Origin: Rhizobium rhododendri
GTDB lineage: Bacteria > Pseudomonadota > Alphaproteobacteria > Rhizobiales > Rhizobiaceae
Length of the DNA: 64,000 nucleotides
Direction: 5' to 3'
NCBI RefSeq assembly: GCF_007000325.2
Contig: NZ_CP117267.1
Span: 3,223,501-3,287,500 of the forward strand
Under the pieces are notes generated by a model that saw only the letters and a list, made by a program, of their open reading frames with translations, ran no database searches and had not been told where the DNA came from. The position numbers were made by a program, and so were the translations under genes. Of this stretch, positions 49,314-59,276 are shown one piece after another. Numbering within the stretch: position 1 is the first letter of the stretch; each line of letters starts with the position of its first letter.

Positions 49314-50196
49314 TGTTCTTCCAGAGGCCTTCGGCGGTCAGGAGAGCCTCTTCCTCGGTGATCGACGCATAGCGGTGGAAAAACGAGTTCGGGTCACGGA
49401 AGGCCGTTTCACGCAATTTCATGAAGCGTCGCACGTACCATTTGCGGACCAGCTTTTCGTCCGCGTCGATGTAGATCGAAAAGTCGAAGAAGTCCGACAC
49501 CATCGGCACGATCTTCCCGTCGGCCGGCAGATGCCGGGACTGCAGCACGTTTATGCCTTCGAAGATCAGGATGTCCGGACAGTCGACGATCTTGAATTCG
49601 TTGGGTAGCACATCGTAGACCAGATGCGAGTAGCAGGGAGCCGCCACATTGGGCCGGCCGGCCTTGATCGCCGACAGGAAGCGCAGCAGCGCCCCGGTGT
49701 CGTAGCTGTCGGGAAAGCCCTTGCGCTGCATCAGGTTGCGCCGCTGCAATTCCGCATTGGGGTGCAGAAATCCGTCCGTGGTGATCAGGTCGACCTTAGG
49801 GCTGGACGGCCAGCGGCCAAGCAGTTCCTTCAGGATACGCGCCGTCGTCGATTTGCCGACGGCGACCGAGCCCGCGATGCCGATAACGAAAGGCGTCTTG
49901 GCGACATTTTCGAGGCTGAGAAAGCGATTTCGCTGTTCAAACAGGATTTGCGACGATTCGACGTGGGCCGAAAGCAGCCGGGATACGGACAAATAGATGC
50001 GCCGGACCTCGTCGAGATCGATCGGATCGCCCATCGACCGCAGTCTGTCGACTTCGTCGGCCGTCAGGGTCAACGGCGTATCGGCGCGAAACTTCGCCCA
50101 CTCCCCGGACGAGAAGAAATGATAGGGCGAATAGGCGTTGGCCTGAAAATGGTCCAGCGGTTCGGGCGCAGATGCGGGCTTGCTGAGTGACGTCAT
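49201..50196 (-). CDS. coaA: pantothenate kinase (type I) CoaA
   Basis: First step of CoA synthesis. 331 residues, with P-loop GSVAVGKST (109-117) and the [11 protein letters not shown] segment (about 137-147) typical of E. coli-type PanK, feedback-inhibited by CoA in relatives. Start overlaps the hisE stop by 4 nt. Its last 113 nt are overlapped by the convergent membrane-protein gene. Confidence 0.96.
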   Translation of the reverse strand: MTSLSKPASAPEPLDHFQANAYSPYHFFSSGEWAKFRADTPLTLTADEVDRLRSMGDPIDLDEVRRIYLSVSRLLSAHVESSQILFEQRNRFLSLENVAKTPFVIGIAGSVAVGKSTTARILKELLGRWPSSPKVDLITTDGFLHPNAELQRRNLMQRKGFPDSYDTGALLRFLSAIKAGRPNVAAPCYSHLVYDVLPNEFKIVDCPDILIFEGINVLQSRHLPADGKIVPMVSDFFDFSIYIDADEKLVRKWYVRRFMKLRETAFRDPNSFFHRYASITEEEALLTAEGLWKNINLRNLRQNILPTRPRADLILRKGQDHLIEQVALRKL

Positions 50197-50516
50197 GAGC
50201 TCTGCCGACCGGCCTTTTCAGTGAGGCCGGATTGCAGAGTGCGTCTTTCAAGCTCGGCTAGAACGTCATTGAGAGGGATCTCGGCGATTTTCAGCACCAC
50301 CATCAGATGGTACAGGAGATCAGCGGCCTCATAGGTGAGGTTCTCGCGATCGTTGACAACGGCAGCCATCACCGCCTCGATTGCCTCTTCACCGAGCTTC
50401 TTGGCAGCCTTTGCCTGGCCTCCGGCGACGAGCTTGGCAGTCCAGGATTCATCGGAGCCCGCCCGAGAGCGCTGGTCGACGATCTTTTCCAGATCGGAAA
50501 GGGTAAATCCGCTCAT
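50193..50516 (-). CDS. hisE: phosphoribosyl-ATP pyrophosphatase HisE
   Basis: Second step of histidine synthesis (PR-ATP -> PR-AMP + PPi). 107 residues of the all-alpha NTP pyrophosphatase fold, with the metal-binding acidic [10 protein letters not shown] segment (40-49) and [10 protein letters not shown] (65-74). Not fused to HisI, which is elsewhere. 19 nt after hisF. Confidence 0.95.
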   Translation of the reverse strand: MSGFTLSDLEKIVDQRSRAGSDESWTAKLVAGGQAKAAKKLGEEAIEAVMAAVVNDRENLTYEAADLLYHLMVVLKIAEIPLNDVLAELERRTLQSGLTEKAGRQSS

Positions 50517-50535
50517 TTCGCCTCGTTTCCCCCGG

Positions 50536-51324
50536 TCAGTCGAGCCGCATGGCTATGCCATGCTTCGACATATAGCGCTTTGCCTCGCCGATCGAATAGG
50601 TGCCGAAGTGAAAAATCGATGCTGCCAGAACGGCAGTGGCGTGACCTTCTGTGACGCCGGCAACAAGGTCGTCCAGCGTGCCGACGCCGCCGGATGCAAT
50701 GACCGGCACGCGCACGGCATCGGCAATCGCCCGCGTCAACTCCAGATCGTAGCCACTCTTCGTGCCGTCCCGATCCATAGACGTTACCAGCAGTTCGCCG
50801 GCGCCGCGTTCCACCATGCGCGCAGCAAATTCAACCGCATCGATGCCTGTCGCATTGCGCCCACCATGGGTATAGATCTCCCAGGCGCTCACATTATCCT
50901 GGCCGACGCCCTGGCTGCGGCGACGCTTGGCATCGATCGAGACGACGATGCACTGGTTGCCGAATTTGTCTGCGGCTTGCGCGACGAAATCCGGATTTGC
51001 AACGGCGGCGGAGTTGATCGCCACCTTGTCGGCACCCGCCAGTAGTAGCCGGCGAATATCGGAGACGGCGCGGACACCGCCGCCGACGGTGAGCGGCATG
51101 AAGCAATGCTCTGCCGTCTGAGCCACAACATCGAAAATGGTATCGCGACCGTCGGAAGAGGCGGTGATATCGAGAAAGCAAAGTTCGTCGGCACCGGCCG
51201 CGTCATAGGCCTTGGCGGCTTCGACGGGATCGCCGGCATCGATTAGGTCGACGAAATTGACACCCTTGACGACGCGTCCGTCTTTGACGTCGAGGCATGG
51301 GATGATGCGCGCCTTGAGGGTCAA
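50536..51324 (-). CDS. hisF: imidazole glycerol phosphate synthase cyclase subunit HisF
   Basis: Uses HisH-derived ammonia to make IGP and AICAR. 262 residues, (beta/alpha)8 barrel with catalytic Asp12 in PCLDVKDG (9-16) and the second catalytic Asp in the SIDAKRR segment; phosphate sites in VGGGVR and ASGGVG. Overlaps hisA by 4 nt (ATGA). Confidence 0.97.
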   Translation of the reverse strand: MTLKARIIPCLDVKDGRVVKGVNFVDLIDAGDPVEAAKAYDAAGADELCFLDITASSDGRDTIFDVVAQTAEHCFMPLTVGGGVRAVSDIRRLLLAGADKVAINSAAVANPDFVAQAADKFGNQCIVVSIDAKRRRSQGVGQDNVSAWEIYTHGGRNATGIDAVEFAARMVERGAGELLVTSMDRDGTKSGYDLELTRAIADAVRVPVIASGGVGTLDDLVAGVTEGHATAVLAASIFHFGTYSIGEAKRYMSKHGIAMRLD

Positions 51325-52070
51325 AGTGCCACCTCCGTGGTGCGAGCATCCTTGATCAGCCTGAGCGCTTCGGTCGGATCTATCCGTCCATCGTAAAGCG
51401 CTCGGCCGGAAATCGCGCCTTCGAGCTTGGCTGCGTCCGGTTGCAGCATGCGCCGGATGTCGTCGATCGACGCCAGGCCGCCGGAGGCAATCACGGGGAT
51501 GGAAACTGCCCCGGCCAGTTCTAGTGTCGATGGCCAGTTGATGCCGGCGAGAATGCCGTCGCGGTCGATGTCCGTGTAGATGATCGCGGCGACGCCAGCG
51601 CCTTCAAATTTCCGGGCGAGGTCTATGACGCCGAGTTCCGAGGCTTCGGCCCAGCCCTCGACAGCTACCTTGCCACCCTTGGCGTCGATGCCGACCGCGA
51701 CTTGGCCCGGAAACTTGCGGCAAGCTTCGATGACCAGCGCCGGATCGCGCACTGCAACGGTTCCAAGAATGACGCGGGCGAGACCGCGCGAAAGCCAGCT
51801 TTCGATATGGTCCAGCGTCCGGATGCCGCCGCCGAGTTGCACCGGATTACTGGTCGCTTTGAGAATGGCATCGACAGCGTCGCCGTTGACGCTCTTGCCT
51901 GCAAACGCACCGTTGAGATCGACCACGTGCAACCACTCGAAACCCTGGTCCTGGAAGGTCTTTGCCTGTGCTGCCGGGTCCGGATTATAGACAGTTGCCT
52001 GGTCCATGTCGCCGAGCTTCAGCCGCACGCACTGGCCGTCCTTGAGGTCGATGGCGGGAAAAAGGATCAT
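51321..52070 (-). CDS. hisA: ProFAR isomerase HisA
   Basis: Isomerises ProFAR to PRFAR. 249 residues; catalytic Asp8 in [14 protein letters not shown] (4-17), the partner Asp in the [10 protein letters not shown] segment, and glycine-rich phosphate loops (LGGGIR, ASGGLAS). Half-barrel repeat of the HisF ancestor. 28 nt after hisH. Confidence 0.97.
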   Translation of the reverse strand: MILFPAIDLKDGQCVRLKLGDMDQATVYNPDPAAQAKTFQDQGFEWLHVVDLNGAFAGKSVNGDAVDAILKATSNPVQLGGGIRTLDHIESWLSRGLARVILGTVAVRDPALVIEACRKFPGQVAVGIDAKGGKVAVEGWAEASELGVIDLARKFEGAGVAAIIYTDIDRDGILAGINWPSTLELAGAVSIPVIASGGLASIDDIRRMLQPDAAKLEGAISGRALYDGRIDPTEALRLIKDARTTEVAL

Positions 52071-52098
52071 CGTGTCGGTCCGTTCAGGGCGCGCGCCA

Positions 52099-52749
52099 TC
52101 AGGGCTGCCAGCGCAGGAAATTGGAAATCAGGGTAAGGCCGAGCGTCTGGCTCTTCTCGGGGTGGAACTGGGCCCCCACCATATTGTCCCGCCCGACGAA
52201 AGCCGTCATCGCGCCGCCGTAGTTCGTGGTGGCGATGATGTCACCGTCGTCAGTCGCTGCCAGGTGGTAGGAATGCACGAAATAGGCATGCAGGCCGTCC
52301 TGCCCCGTCTTTATGCCGTCGAACAGCGCATGCGGACGACGCAGGTCGAGCGTGTTCCAGCCGATCTGCGGGATTTTCAGCGATGGATCGGATGGCGTCA
52401 TTTCCACGACGTCGCCCTTGATCCAGCCGAGACCTTGCGTGGTGGTCTTCTCCAGCCCGCGCGACGACATCAGCTGCATGCCGACGCAAATGCCGAAGAA
52501 AGGCCGAGCCCTATGTTCGACGGCTTCCGTCAGCGCCTCGGACATGCCGTCCACGGCGCCAAGCCCGCGGCGGCAATCGGCGTAAGCGCCAACGCCCGGC
52601 AGCACGATCCTGTCGGCAGAGGCGACGCGCTCGGCCTTGTCGGTCAGCTCGATCTCAGCGTCGATGCCAATTTCTCGGGCAGCGCGCTCGAAGGCCTTAG
52701 TGGCGGAGCGCAGGTTGCCCGAGCCGTAGTCGATAATGACAACGCGCAT
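52099..52749 (-). CDS. hisH: imidazole glycerol phosphate synthase glutaminase subunit HisH
   Basis: Class I glutamine amidotransferase supplying ammonia to HisF. 216 residues with nucleophile Cys88 in GICVGMQLM (86-94) and His196/Glu198 in GAQFHPEKS. 3 nt downstream of the DUF2628 gene, so cotranscribed with it. Confidence 0.97.
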   Translation of the reverse strand: MRVVIIDYGSGNLRSATKAFERAAREIGIDAEIELTDKAERVASADRIVLPGVGAYADCRRGLGAVDGMSEALTEAVEHRARPFFGICVGMQLMSSRGLEKTTTQGLGWIKGDVVEMTPSDPSLKIPQIGWNTLDLRRPHALFDGIKTGQDGLHAYFVHSYHLAATDDGDIIATTNYGGAMTAFVGRDNMVGAQFHPEKSQTLGLTLISNFLRWQP

Positions 52750-52752
52750 TGC

Positions 52753-53232
52753 TCAGCGTCCTCCGTCGTAGCCGATGAGGCCGAGGGCAGCACCCTTGTG
52801 GGGGTTGCCTGCAGAGTTTTCTCGAATATCCCAGCGTGCAGCGCGGATATCCTCCGGCACTTCCTCCGAAAGGCCACTGAAATAGATATCTTCGGCCTCG
52901 GCGAGATTGCGCGCCGACACCAGGCCACCGGCAACGAAGCCTTTGGCCAAAAGGCGGCTGGCAAACAGCATTCGCCCTTCAACTGCAGAGAGGACACTGA
53001 CCGCAAGCAGCAGCGACACTCCGGCAGCCCAGAGAGCGGGCGTCCGCATCAATTCCATCCCGATGCCCTGCAGAAGCAAGGCGCCTATCCCGAGCAGCCA
53101 GAAACGATGGCAGAACAGCCAGATGCCGGGAAAGAAGAACGCGGTCAGCGAAAAGCCATCGCGTACGAAGCGCGTTTTCTCGTGATCTCTGCCCGGTCCG
53201 CTCTCGGGTGTCAGAACTATAAAACTCGCCAT
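52753..53232 (-). CDS. DUF2628 small membrane protein between hisH and hisB
   Basis: 159 residues. Hydrophobic segments at about 29-60 (FSLTAFFFPGIWLF onward, possibly two helices) and 67-88, then a soluble C-terminal region with EEVPEDIRAARW (123-134). DUF2628 is of unknown function. The same hisB-DUF2628-hisH arrangement occurs in other Rhizobiales. A role in histidine synthesis is not evident; it may simply ride in the operon. Confidence 0.82.
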   Translation of the reverse strand: MASFIVLTPESGPGRDHEKTRFVRDGFSLTAFFFPGIWLFCHRFWLLGIGALLLQGIGMELMRTPALWAAGVSLLLAVSVLSAVEGRMLFASRLLAKGFVAGGLVSARNLAEAEDIYFSGLSEEVPEDIRAARWDIRENSAGNPHKGAALGLIGYDGGR

Positions 53233-53258
53233 CGGGGCGCTCCGCTAAAAATTCCGGT

Positions 53259-53867
53259 TCAGGCGAGGGTGCCCTTGGTCGATGGCACGCGACCCGCCTG
53301 GCGGGGATCAATCTCGGTGGCCGTCCGCAATGCACGGGCCACGGCCTTGAAGCAGGTTTCAGCGATATGATGGTTGTTGGCGCCATAGTGGTTGAGAATA
53401 TGCAACGTGATGCCGGCGTTCTGTGCCAGTGCCTGGAAAAACTCGCGCACTAGTTCTGTGTCGAAGCTTCCGATCTTCGGCGCACTGAACTGCACGTTCC
53501 AGACGAGGAAGGGTCGGCCGGAGAGATCGACGGCGGCCTTGGTCATCGTCTCGTCCATGGCAAGATCGATCGAGGCGTAGCGGGTGATGCCCCGCCGGTC
53601 GCCCAGCGCCTTGGAGATCGCCTGGCCGATGGCAATACCGGTGTCCTCGACAGCATGATGATCGTCGACGTGGAGATCGCCTTTGGTCTCGATTTCCATG
53701 TCGATTAGCGAATGGCGCGATAGCTGGTCGAGCATATGGTCGAAGAACCCGACGCCTGTCGAGATTTTCGAAGCGCCGGTGCCGTCGAGGTTGACGGTAA
53801 CCGAAACCGAGGTCTCGTTGGTCGCGCGGGAAATACTCGCCGTGCGGTTGGCTGCGGTGTCTGCCAT
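53259..53867 (-). CDS. hisB: imidazoleglycerol-phosphate dehydratase HisB
   Basis: Mn-dependent dehydration of IGP. 202 residues from ATG 53867, the usual rhizobial length; upstream in-frame ATGs at 53879 and 53906 are disfavoured. Two metal-site repeats, [11 protein letters not shown] (about 67-77) and [12 protein letters not shown] (about 166-177), are typical. It is the monofunctional enzyme; no phosphatase domain is fused. First gene of hisB-DUF2628-hisH-hisA-hisF-hisE-coaA. Confidence 0.96.
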   Translation of the reverse strand: MADTAANRTASISRATNETSVSVTVNLDGTGASKISTGVGFFDHMLDQLSRHSLIDMEIETKGDLHVDDHHAVEDTGIAIGQAISKALGDRRGITRYASIDLAMDETMTKAAVDLSGRPFLVWNVQFSAPKIGSFDTELVREFFQALAQNAGITLHILNHYGANNHHIAETCFKAVARALRTATEIDPRQAGRVPSTKGTLA

Positions 53868-54078
53868 GGCCTGCTCCATCGGATAATGGCCGTCCATATC
53901 AGCCACATGCGAAAATATCCAGAAGTTCCCGCACGACGGGCGCGCCTTTGCCGCGTGAGGCGAACCGGAACCGAAAAGAGTGATATTTGCAATCGCCGGA
54001 AGCCCACTTACATAGGCTTCAACAGGGCCGATGCGCGGCCCACTGAAACCGCCCGATCATCGGGCAGACAGGTGCTTT
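53868..54078. promoter_or_regulatory. divergent promoter region hisB / hslVU
   Basis: 211 bp without a gene. For hslV a candidate TTGCAA (53987-53992) - 16 bp - TACATA (54009-54014) is seen. hslVU is often RpoH-dependent, but no clean heat-shock promoter could be called by eye. Confidence 0.4.
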
Positions 54079-54609
54079 ATGACAACGATTATTACCGTCC
54101 GGAAGGGCAACCAGGTGGTCATGGCAGGCGACGGACAGGTCAGCCTCGGCCAGACCATAATGAAAGGCAACGCTCGCAAGGTCCGTCGCATCGGCAAGGA
54201 CGGCGAGGTCATCGCCGGTTTTGCCGGCGCCACAGCCGATGCCTTCACGCTGCTGGACCGCCTGGAGAAGAAGCTCGAACAATATCCGGGCCAGCTGATG
54301 CGCGCTGCCGTCGAACTTGCCAAGGATTGGCGGACAGACAAGTACCTGCGCAATCTCGAAGCGATGATGCTGGTCGCCGACAAGACCACCACCCTGGCGC
54401 TGACCGGCAACGGCGACGTACTGGAGCCGGAACATGGCACCGTCGCTATCGGCTCCGGTGGCAACTATGCGTTTGCCGCCGCTCGCGCGCTGATGGACAC
54501 GGACAAGTCGGCCGAGGAGATCGCCCGCCGCGCGCTCGATATCGCCGCCGACATCTGCGTCTACACCAACCACAGCATTGTCATCGAATCGATCAATTCC
54601 GACGCCTGA
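54079..54609 (+). CDS. hslV: ATP-dependent protease peptidase subunit HslV (ClpQ)
   Basis: Threonine peptidase of the HslUV protease. 176 residues from ATG 54079, giving mature N-terminal TTIITVRKG with the catalytic Thr2 exposed after Met removal; the longer frame from 54031 would block this, so it is rejected. GDGQVSLG (18-25) is conserved. hslU begins 46 nt downstream. Confidence 0.97.
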   Translation: MTTIITVRKGNQVVMAGDGQVSLGQTIMKGNARKVRRIGKDGEVIAGFAGATADAFTLLDRLEKKLEQYPGQLMRAAVELAKDWRTDKYLRNLEAMMLVADKTTTLALTGNGDVLEPEHGTVAIGSGGNYAFAAARALMDTDKSAEEIARRALDIAADICVYTNHSIVIESINSDA

Positions 54610-54655
54610 GTTTTCTCTCCTGATCGTTTCCAGCCCCCGATGGGAAAGCAGTACA

Positions 54656-55963
54656 ATGAACAATTTCTCCCCCCGCGAGATCGTCTCCGAACTCGACCGT
54701 TACATTATTGGCCAGCATGAGGCCAAGCGCGCCGTCGCAATCGCGCTCCGCAATCGCTGGCGTCGCCAGCAGCTGGAGCCCGACCTGCGCGATGAAGTCA
54801 TGCCGAAGAACATCCTGATGATCGGACCGACTGGTGTCGGCAAGACGGAAATCTCCCGTCGCCTCGCCAAGCTTGCCGGTGCGCCCTTCATCAAGGTGGA
54901 AGCCACGAAGTTCACCGAAGTCGGCTATGTTGGCCGCGACGTCGAGCAGATCATCCGTGACCTCGTCGAGGTCGGCATCGGCCTGGTGCGCGAGAAGATG
55001 CGTGCCGAGGTGGAATCGAAGGCCCACATGAGCGCCGAGGAACGTGTGCTCGACGCTCTCGTCGGCGCCACTGCTTCGCCGGCCACCCGCGAAAGCTTCC
55101 GCAAGAAGCTGCGGGACGGTGAACTCGACGACAAGGAAATCGACATCGAAATCGCCGATACTGCTTCCGCCGGTTCGGGTTTCGAAATTCCCGGCATGCC
55201 CGGCGCCAATATCGGCGTTCTCAACCTGTCTGAAATGTTCGGCAAGGCCATGGGCAACAAGACCAAGAAGGTCCGCACCACGGTCAAGGCTTCCTACGCC
55301 GATCTTATACGGGATGAATCTGACAAGCTGGTCGATAATGAAGTTGTCCAGCGAGAAGCGGTACGCTCGGCCGAGAACGACGGTATCGTTTTCCTCGACG
55401 AGATCGACAAGATCGCTACCCGTGAGGGCGGCATCGGCGCGGGGGTGTCCCGCGAAGGCGTCCAGCGCGATCTGCTGCCGCTGGTAGAAGGCACCACCGT
55501 ATCGACGAAGTATGGACCTGTGAAAACGGACCATATCCTGTTTATCGCATCGGGCGCCTTCCATGTCTCCAAACCATCGGACCTGCTGCCCGAACTCCAG
55601 GGTCGCTTGCCGATCCGCGTCGAGCTTAAGCCGCTCAGCAAAGACGACATGCGCCGCATCCTGACCGAGACGGAGGCAAGCCTCATCCGCCAGTACAAGG
55701 CGCTGATGGACACCGAAGGCTTCTCACTCGATTTCACCGATGACGCGCTCGACGCGTTGGCGGATGTCGCTGTACACCTGAACTCTTCGGTCGAGAATAT
55801 CGGTGCCCGTCGCCTCCAGACTGTGATGGAGCGCGTGCTGGACGACATCTCCTACAATGCACCTGATCGCGGCGGTGCGTCGCTCACTATCGACGCGGCC
55901 TATGTTCAGAAACACGTCGGCGATCTCGCCGCCAACACCGATCTGTCGCGTTACATCCTTTAG
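54656..55963 (+). CDS. hslU: ATP-dependent protease ATPase subunit HslU (ClpY)
   Basis: AAA+ unfoldase that feeds HslV. 435 residues from ATG 54656; Walker A GPTGVGKT (57-64), pore-loop GYVGRD (about 88-93), I-domain about 110-240, Walker B FLDEID (about 249-254), and C-terminal SRYIL that docks into HslV pockets. Alternative starts back to 54578 overlap hslV and are not supported. Confidence 0.98.
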   Translation: MNNFSPREIVSELDRYIIGQHEAKRAVAIALRNRWRRQQLEPDLRDEVMPKNILMIGPTGVGKTEISRRLAKLAGAPFIKVEATKFTEVGYVGRDVEQIIRDLVEVGIGLVREKMRAEVESKAHMSAEERVLDALVGATASPATRESFRKKLRDGELDDKEIDIEIADTASAGSGFEIPGMPGANIGVLNLSEMFGKAMGNKTKKVRTTVKASYADLIRDESDKLVDNEVVQREAVRSAENDGIVFLDEIDKIATREGGIGAGVSREGVQRDLLPLVEGTTVSTKYGPVKTDHILFIASGAFHVSKPSDLLPELQGRLPIRVELKPLSKDDMRRILTETEASLIRQYKALMDTEGFSLDFTDDALDALADVAVHLNSSVENIGARRLQTVMERVLDDISYNAPDRGGASLTIDAAYVQKHVGDLAANTDLSRYIL

Positions 55964-56124
55964 CGCCAGCGCTGCCCTCGGTCCCCTCCTTGTGTCGGGA
56001 TCGGGGTCCCACGATGAACGCGGCATTCATCGGCCATTAAGCTAAATGAAATATATTAGTCACTATGAGTTGGCTTAGATTCGTTGGGTTCAGGCCCAGT
56101 TCCCGAGCCTTCGTGGAGGTGGCA

Positions 56125-56493
56125 ATGTTTAAGAAGACCGTTCTATCAATGCTGATCCTGGCGTCGGTCGCCGGAGGCGCGCTTAGCACCGCAAGCACTG
56201 CCGAAGCCCAATACCGCCGTCCTCCGCAGGACGATGGCTGGGACCGTGGCCCGCCACCCCCGCAGCGGCGCCATCACCACAATAACAATGGCGGCATCAT
56301 TGCCGGTGGCATCGCCGCCGGCGTACTTGGCGGCCTGATCGGCGGCGCTTTGGCCAATGGCAACGACGGTGGTTATGGTTACGCACCGCCGCCCCCACCT
56401 CCGCCGCAGCCCCGCTGCTGGTTCGAGGATCGCCCGGTTCAGAACCAGTATGACGACGGCTGGCACCGGGAACAGATCCGCGTCTGCAACTAA
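56125..56493 (+). CDS. small exported glycine-zipper protein, Pro- and His-rich
   Basis: 122 residues from ATG 56125, with an exact GGAGGT Shine-Dalgarno. Signal peptide about 1-28 (cleavage near AEA-Q). Mature chain: Pro-rich and charged (30-55, with a His run), a glycine-zipper segment of small residues (57-79, IIAGGIAAGVLGGLIGG) able to insert into or oligomerise on membranes, a Pro run (88-95), and a C-terminal stretch with two Cys (98, 121) that could form a disulphide. No function known; similar proteins are common in Rhizobiales envelopes. Confidence 0.78.
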   Translation: MFKKTVLSMLILASVAGGALSTASTAEAQYRRPPQDDGWDRGPPPPQRRHHHNNNGGIIAGGIAAGVLGGLIGGALANGNDGGYGYAPPPPPPPQPRCWFEDRPVQNQYDDGWHREQIRVCN

Positions 56494-56787
56494 GGTCGCG
56501 CTTTCGCAGCGCCGCACAGACGCATCGATATCCAGTTTGTAATAAACGAGGGACGCGACCTGACATGCTGCAGGTCGCGTCCTTTCTGTTTGACAGACTT
56601 TCGGCGTCCGCAGTCACCCTGACGTTATTCCTGGCTTTTCCAACCATGACCCCTCGACACCGGGCCGTTAACTTTTTAGGTGATGGTCAGTTTCCTTGGG
56701 GCTTCAGCGTCGGGTCGGCATTATTCGGCCAAGATTGTGATCCACGCCTCCGGAAAGACCGATGAACCTTCGACGGGGCAGCCAATC
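56494..56787. other. intergenic region between the glycine-zipper and DUF1402 genes
   Basis: About 290 bp holding the terminator at 56551-56590 and presumably the DUF1402 promoter. The short frames here (e.g. 56565-56765) are not convincing genes. Confidence 0.5.
56551..56590 (+). terminator. long-stem terminator after the glycine-zipper gene
   Basis: A 12-bp perfect stem GGACGCGACCTG (56551-56562) / CAGGTCGCGTCC (56571-56582) with an 8-nt loop, followed by TTTCTGTTT. Confidence 0.85.
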
Positions 56788-57741
56788 GTGCGACGCATTC
56801 TCATTTCCCTTCTGGTTGCTGTCCTGAGCCTTGGCGCTATCCCTGCCAAGGCTGCCGGCATCCTCACTGTACCGCCCGGCAACCGCAATGCCGAGCAGCC
56901 GGACATTCCAGGCGCCTCGGTTCGCCGCACCAAGGGCACCAATTCCAGTTTCGATCGCAAGTACCAGAAGGTCCGCCAGTTGCTGGCAACCGATACAAAG
57001 CTGATGTCGAAGATCAAGGCCGTGTCGCGCGCTTATGGCATCGATCCCATCCATGTTGTCGGGGCACTCGTCGGCGAGCATACCTATAATGTCGATGCCT
57101 ATGATGGTCTGCAGTCCTACTACGTCAAGGCTGCTTCCTACGCCGGCGAAAGCTTCAAGTTCGCCTACAATGGCGAGAACGTCGATGATTTCGTCGCCCG
57201 TCCACAGTTTGCCAAGTGCAACGGAAAAAGCGATTCCTACAGCCTCTGGACATGCCGCGAGGATGTCTGGAACGACGCCTTCAAGGGAAAAACCGTCGAC
57301 GGAAAATCTTTTCCCAACAATCGCTTCAGCGCCGTATTCTTCCAGCCCTTCTACGCTGGCCAGACCTTTGGCCTCGGCCAGATCAATCCACTGACGGCAC
57401 TGATGCTGTCTGACATGGTGTCGCGAACATCAGGCATCCCGAAGCTCGACGAGCGCAAGGCCGGCGATGTCTATCACGCCATCATGGATCCGGATATCTC
57501 GCTCGCCTTCGTTGCCGCCGCTGCCCGCCGCTCGATAGACGACTACCGCTCGATCGCCGGCATGGATATTTCCGGCAACCCGGGCCTCACCGCCACCCTC
57601 TATAATGTAGGAAATTCCCGTCAGCGCGCCACGGCCCTTGCCGCGCGCAACAGGGGCGCCAGCCAGCCTGTCTGGCCTGAAGAGAATTATTACGGCTGGC
57701 TGATCAACGACAAGCTGGATGATCTGAAGTCGCTGCTTTAA
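56788..57741 (+). CDS. DUF1402 exported protein with lytic-transglycosylase-like motifs
   Basis: 317 residues from GTG 56788 (GGGG about 9 nt upstream); a longer frame from 56680 would bury the signal peptide. Signal peptide about 1-23 (AKAA). DUF1402 has no assigned function, but the order GEHTYN (96-101, Glu97), GLGQINPLTA (195-204), ATLYNVGN (269-276) mirrors the catalytic Glu, GLGQ and AYNxG motifs of goose-type lysozymes/lytic transglycosylases. A role in periplasmic peptidoglycan cleavage is therefore inferred. Convergent with an L,D-transpeptidase gene. Confidence 0.75.
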   Translation: MRRILISLLVAVLSLGAIPAKAAGILTVPPGNRNAEQPDIPGASVRRTKGTNSSFDRKYQKVRQLLATDTKLMSKIKAVSRAYGIDPIHVVGALVGEHTYNVDAYDGLQSYYVKAASYAGESFKFAYNGENVDDFVARPQFAKCNGKSDSYSLWTCREDVWNDAFKGKTVDGKSFPNNRFSAVFFQPFYAGQTFGLGQINPLTALMLSDMVSRTSGIPKLDERKAGDVYHAIMDPDISLAFVAAAARRSIDDYRSIAGMDISGNPGLTATLYNVGNSRQRATALAARNRGASQPVWPEENYYGWLINDKLDDLKSLL

Positions 57742-57934
57742 TCTCTGCGCGACCCCGCACGCAAATCAGCGAGTTGAGCCAGCGGCGTTTTTCCCTGAGC
57801 GTCGATCTTTGCGAGGCCAGTGACACTGGCTGCGAAAAGGGAACAGTCATACTGCCCCCGCGACCCGATCCATACCAATAAAAAAGGCTGCCGGAAGTTA
57901 TCCGGCAGCCGCTGATGTCGATGAGATGTGAAAT
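57742..57934. other. convergent intergenic region DUF1402 / L,D-transpeptidase
   Basis: 193 bp with no gene; contains the terminator at 57880-57910. Confidence 0.5.
57880..57910 (-). terminator. intrinsic terminator of the L,D-transpeptidase gene
   Basis: On the minus strand a 9-bp perfect stem GGCTGCCGG/CCGGCAGCC with a 7-nt loop, followed by TTTTTTATT. Confidence 0.93.
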
Positions 57935-58609
57935 CTACTGGATGACGACGACTTTGGTCGTATGGCCCGGGAGGACGCGGCTGTAGAGATCGATGACGTC
58001 CTGGTTGATCAGGCGAATGCAGCCCGAAGATGCTGCCGTACCGATGGATGCCCATTCCGGCGTTCCGTGCAGGCGGAACAAGGTGTCCTGGCCCTTGTCG
58101 TTGTAGAGATACATTGCACGGGCGCCGAGCGGGTTTTCGAGGCCTGGATTCATGCCGCCTTCAACAAACTTGGCGATTTCCGGCCGGCGCTCTGCCATTT
58201 CCTTCGGCGGGTGCCAATTTGGCCATTCCTGCTTCCAGGCAACGTAGGCGTTGCCCGACCAGGCAAAGCCAGCCTTGCCGACGCTGATGCCGTAGCGCAT
58301 GGCCTGGCCATCCGGCAGGATGTAATAGAGATGACGTTCGCGGGTGTTAACGATGATCGTGCCCGGCGATTCCGTTGTCTGATAGCTGATGATCTGGCGG
58401 CGGAACTCCGGCTTGACCTTCTGGATCGGGATAGCAGGAAGCGAGAAGCCAGAATCCTGGGTGACCCCGTAGTCGCCGTCAAACGTCTTCAGCGTTTCGA
58501 CCGAAGAGCTAGGCGCGGTAATCGGCGCAGCCATCGCTGTGGAAGAATAGCCGGCCGCGGCAAACGCCGCGACAAGGCCCAATACAGTCATTGCATTGCT
58601 GAAGCGCAT
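57935..58609 (-). CDS. periplasmic L,D-transpeptidase (YkuD family)
   Basis: Forms 3-3 peptidoglycan cross-links or links proteins to peptidoglycan. 224 residues from ATG 58609; the earlier start at 58759 adds 50 residues without signal character. Signal peptide about 1-28 (AMAA). YkuD domain about 84-222, with IIVNTRERHLYYI (85-97), catalytic His181 (HGTPEW) and nucleophile Cys197 in SSGCIRL (194-200). Rhizobiales have many such enzymes and polar growth that depends on them. Divergent from mmcB. Confidence 0.94.
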   Translation of the reverse strand: MRFSNAMTVLGLVAAFAAAGYSSTAMAAPITAPSSSVETLKTFDGDYGVTQDSGFSLPAIPIQKVKPEFRRQIISYQTTESPGTIIVNTRERHLYYILPDGQAMRYGISVGKAGFAWSGNAYVAWKQEWPNWHPPKEMAERRPEIAKFVEGGMNPGLENPLGARAMYLYNDKGQDTLFRLHGTPEWASIGTAASSGCIRLINQDVIDLYSRVLPGHTTKVVVIQ

Positions 58610-58783
58610 GGGGGTCTCTCGATTTTGTGTCCGGAATTCAGGGTTTTGCCAACCATCTCTGGGAAGGTTTATTTTCGATATCACCGCATTGCAAGCAAAC
58701 GCGTCGCACAAATAATCGTGTGAGCCGCGATTTGGGAACCCATGGTTTTTTTGCAACAAAACTTGGTCTAGACTGGTTAAATC

Positions 58784-59272
58784 ATGACGATTCTCAGCCT
58801 ATACAATAACAATCCGTTAATAGATGGTCGCCAGTCCGAGCGGGCGATGCTGGTGCGCAAGGGCGCCCAGCGCCTGCTCCACGAGATGAGGCATGCAGTC
58901 CTGCCGGAGTTGACGCTCGCCGGCGGCAGGCGGGCCGATCTCATCAGCCTCAGCGAAAAGGGCGAGATCTGGATCATCGAGATCAAGTCGTCCGTGGAGG
59001 ACTTTCGCGTCGATCGGAAATGGCCGGACTACCGGCTGCAATGCGACCGCCTGTTCTTTGCCACGCACAAGGACGTGCCGCTCGATATCTTTCCGCAAGA
59101 ATGCGGCCTGATCCTGTCCGACGGCTACGGCGCCCACATGGTGCGTGAGGCGCCTGAGCACAGGTTGCCGCCAACCACCCGCCGCGCCGTCACGCTCAAT
59201 TTCTCGCGCGTCGCCGCTCAACGACTGCTCGCGGCAGAATGGGCAATCGGCAAACCGCTTCCGATCGAATAG
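58784..59272 (+). CDS. mmcB: MmcB-family DNA repair protein
   Basis: 162 residues of the restriction-endonuclease-like MmcB family, known in Caulobacter as a damage-responsive gene needed for resistance to mitomycin C. Catalytic-type motif RRADLISLSE (49-58, Asp52) and IIEIKSS (65-71, Glu67 and Lys69), matching the PD-(D/E)xK pattern. Whether it is LexA-controlled here could not be seen; no obvious SOS box was identified upstream. Ends 4 nt before the actR stop on the other strand. Confidence 0.9.
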   Translation: MTILSLYNNNPLIDGRQSERAMLVRKGAQRLLHEMRHAVLPELTLAGGRRADLISLSEKGEIWIIEIKSSVEDFRVDRKWPDYRLQCDRLFFATHKDVPLDIFPQECGLILSDGYGAHMVREAPEHRLPPTTRRAVTLNFSRVAAQRLLAAEWAIGKPLPIE

Positions 59273-59276
59273 CCCG

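Noticed and set aside
52006..53370. 454-residue plus-strand frame across hisH and DUF2628
   Set aside because: Runs antisense through well-supported genes and has no recognisable motif.
56565..56765. 66-residue frame upstream of the DUF1402 gene
   Set aside because: Begins inside a terminator stem, lacks a Shine-Dalgarno sequence and family character.
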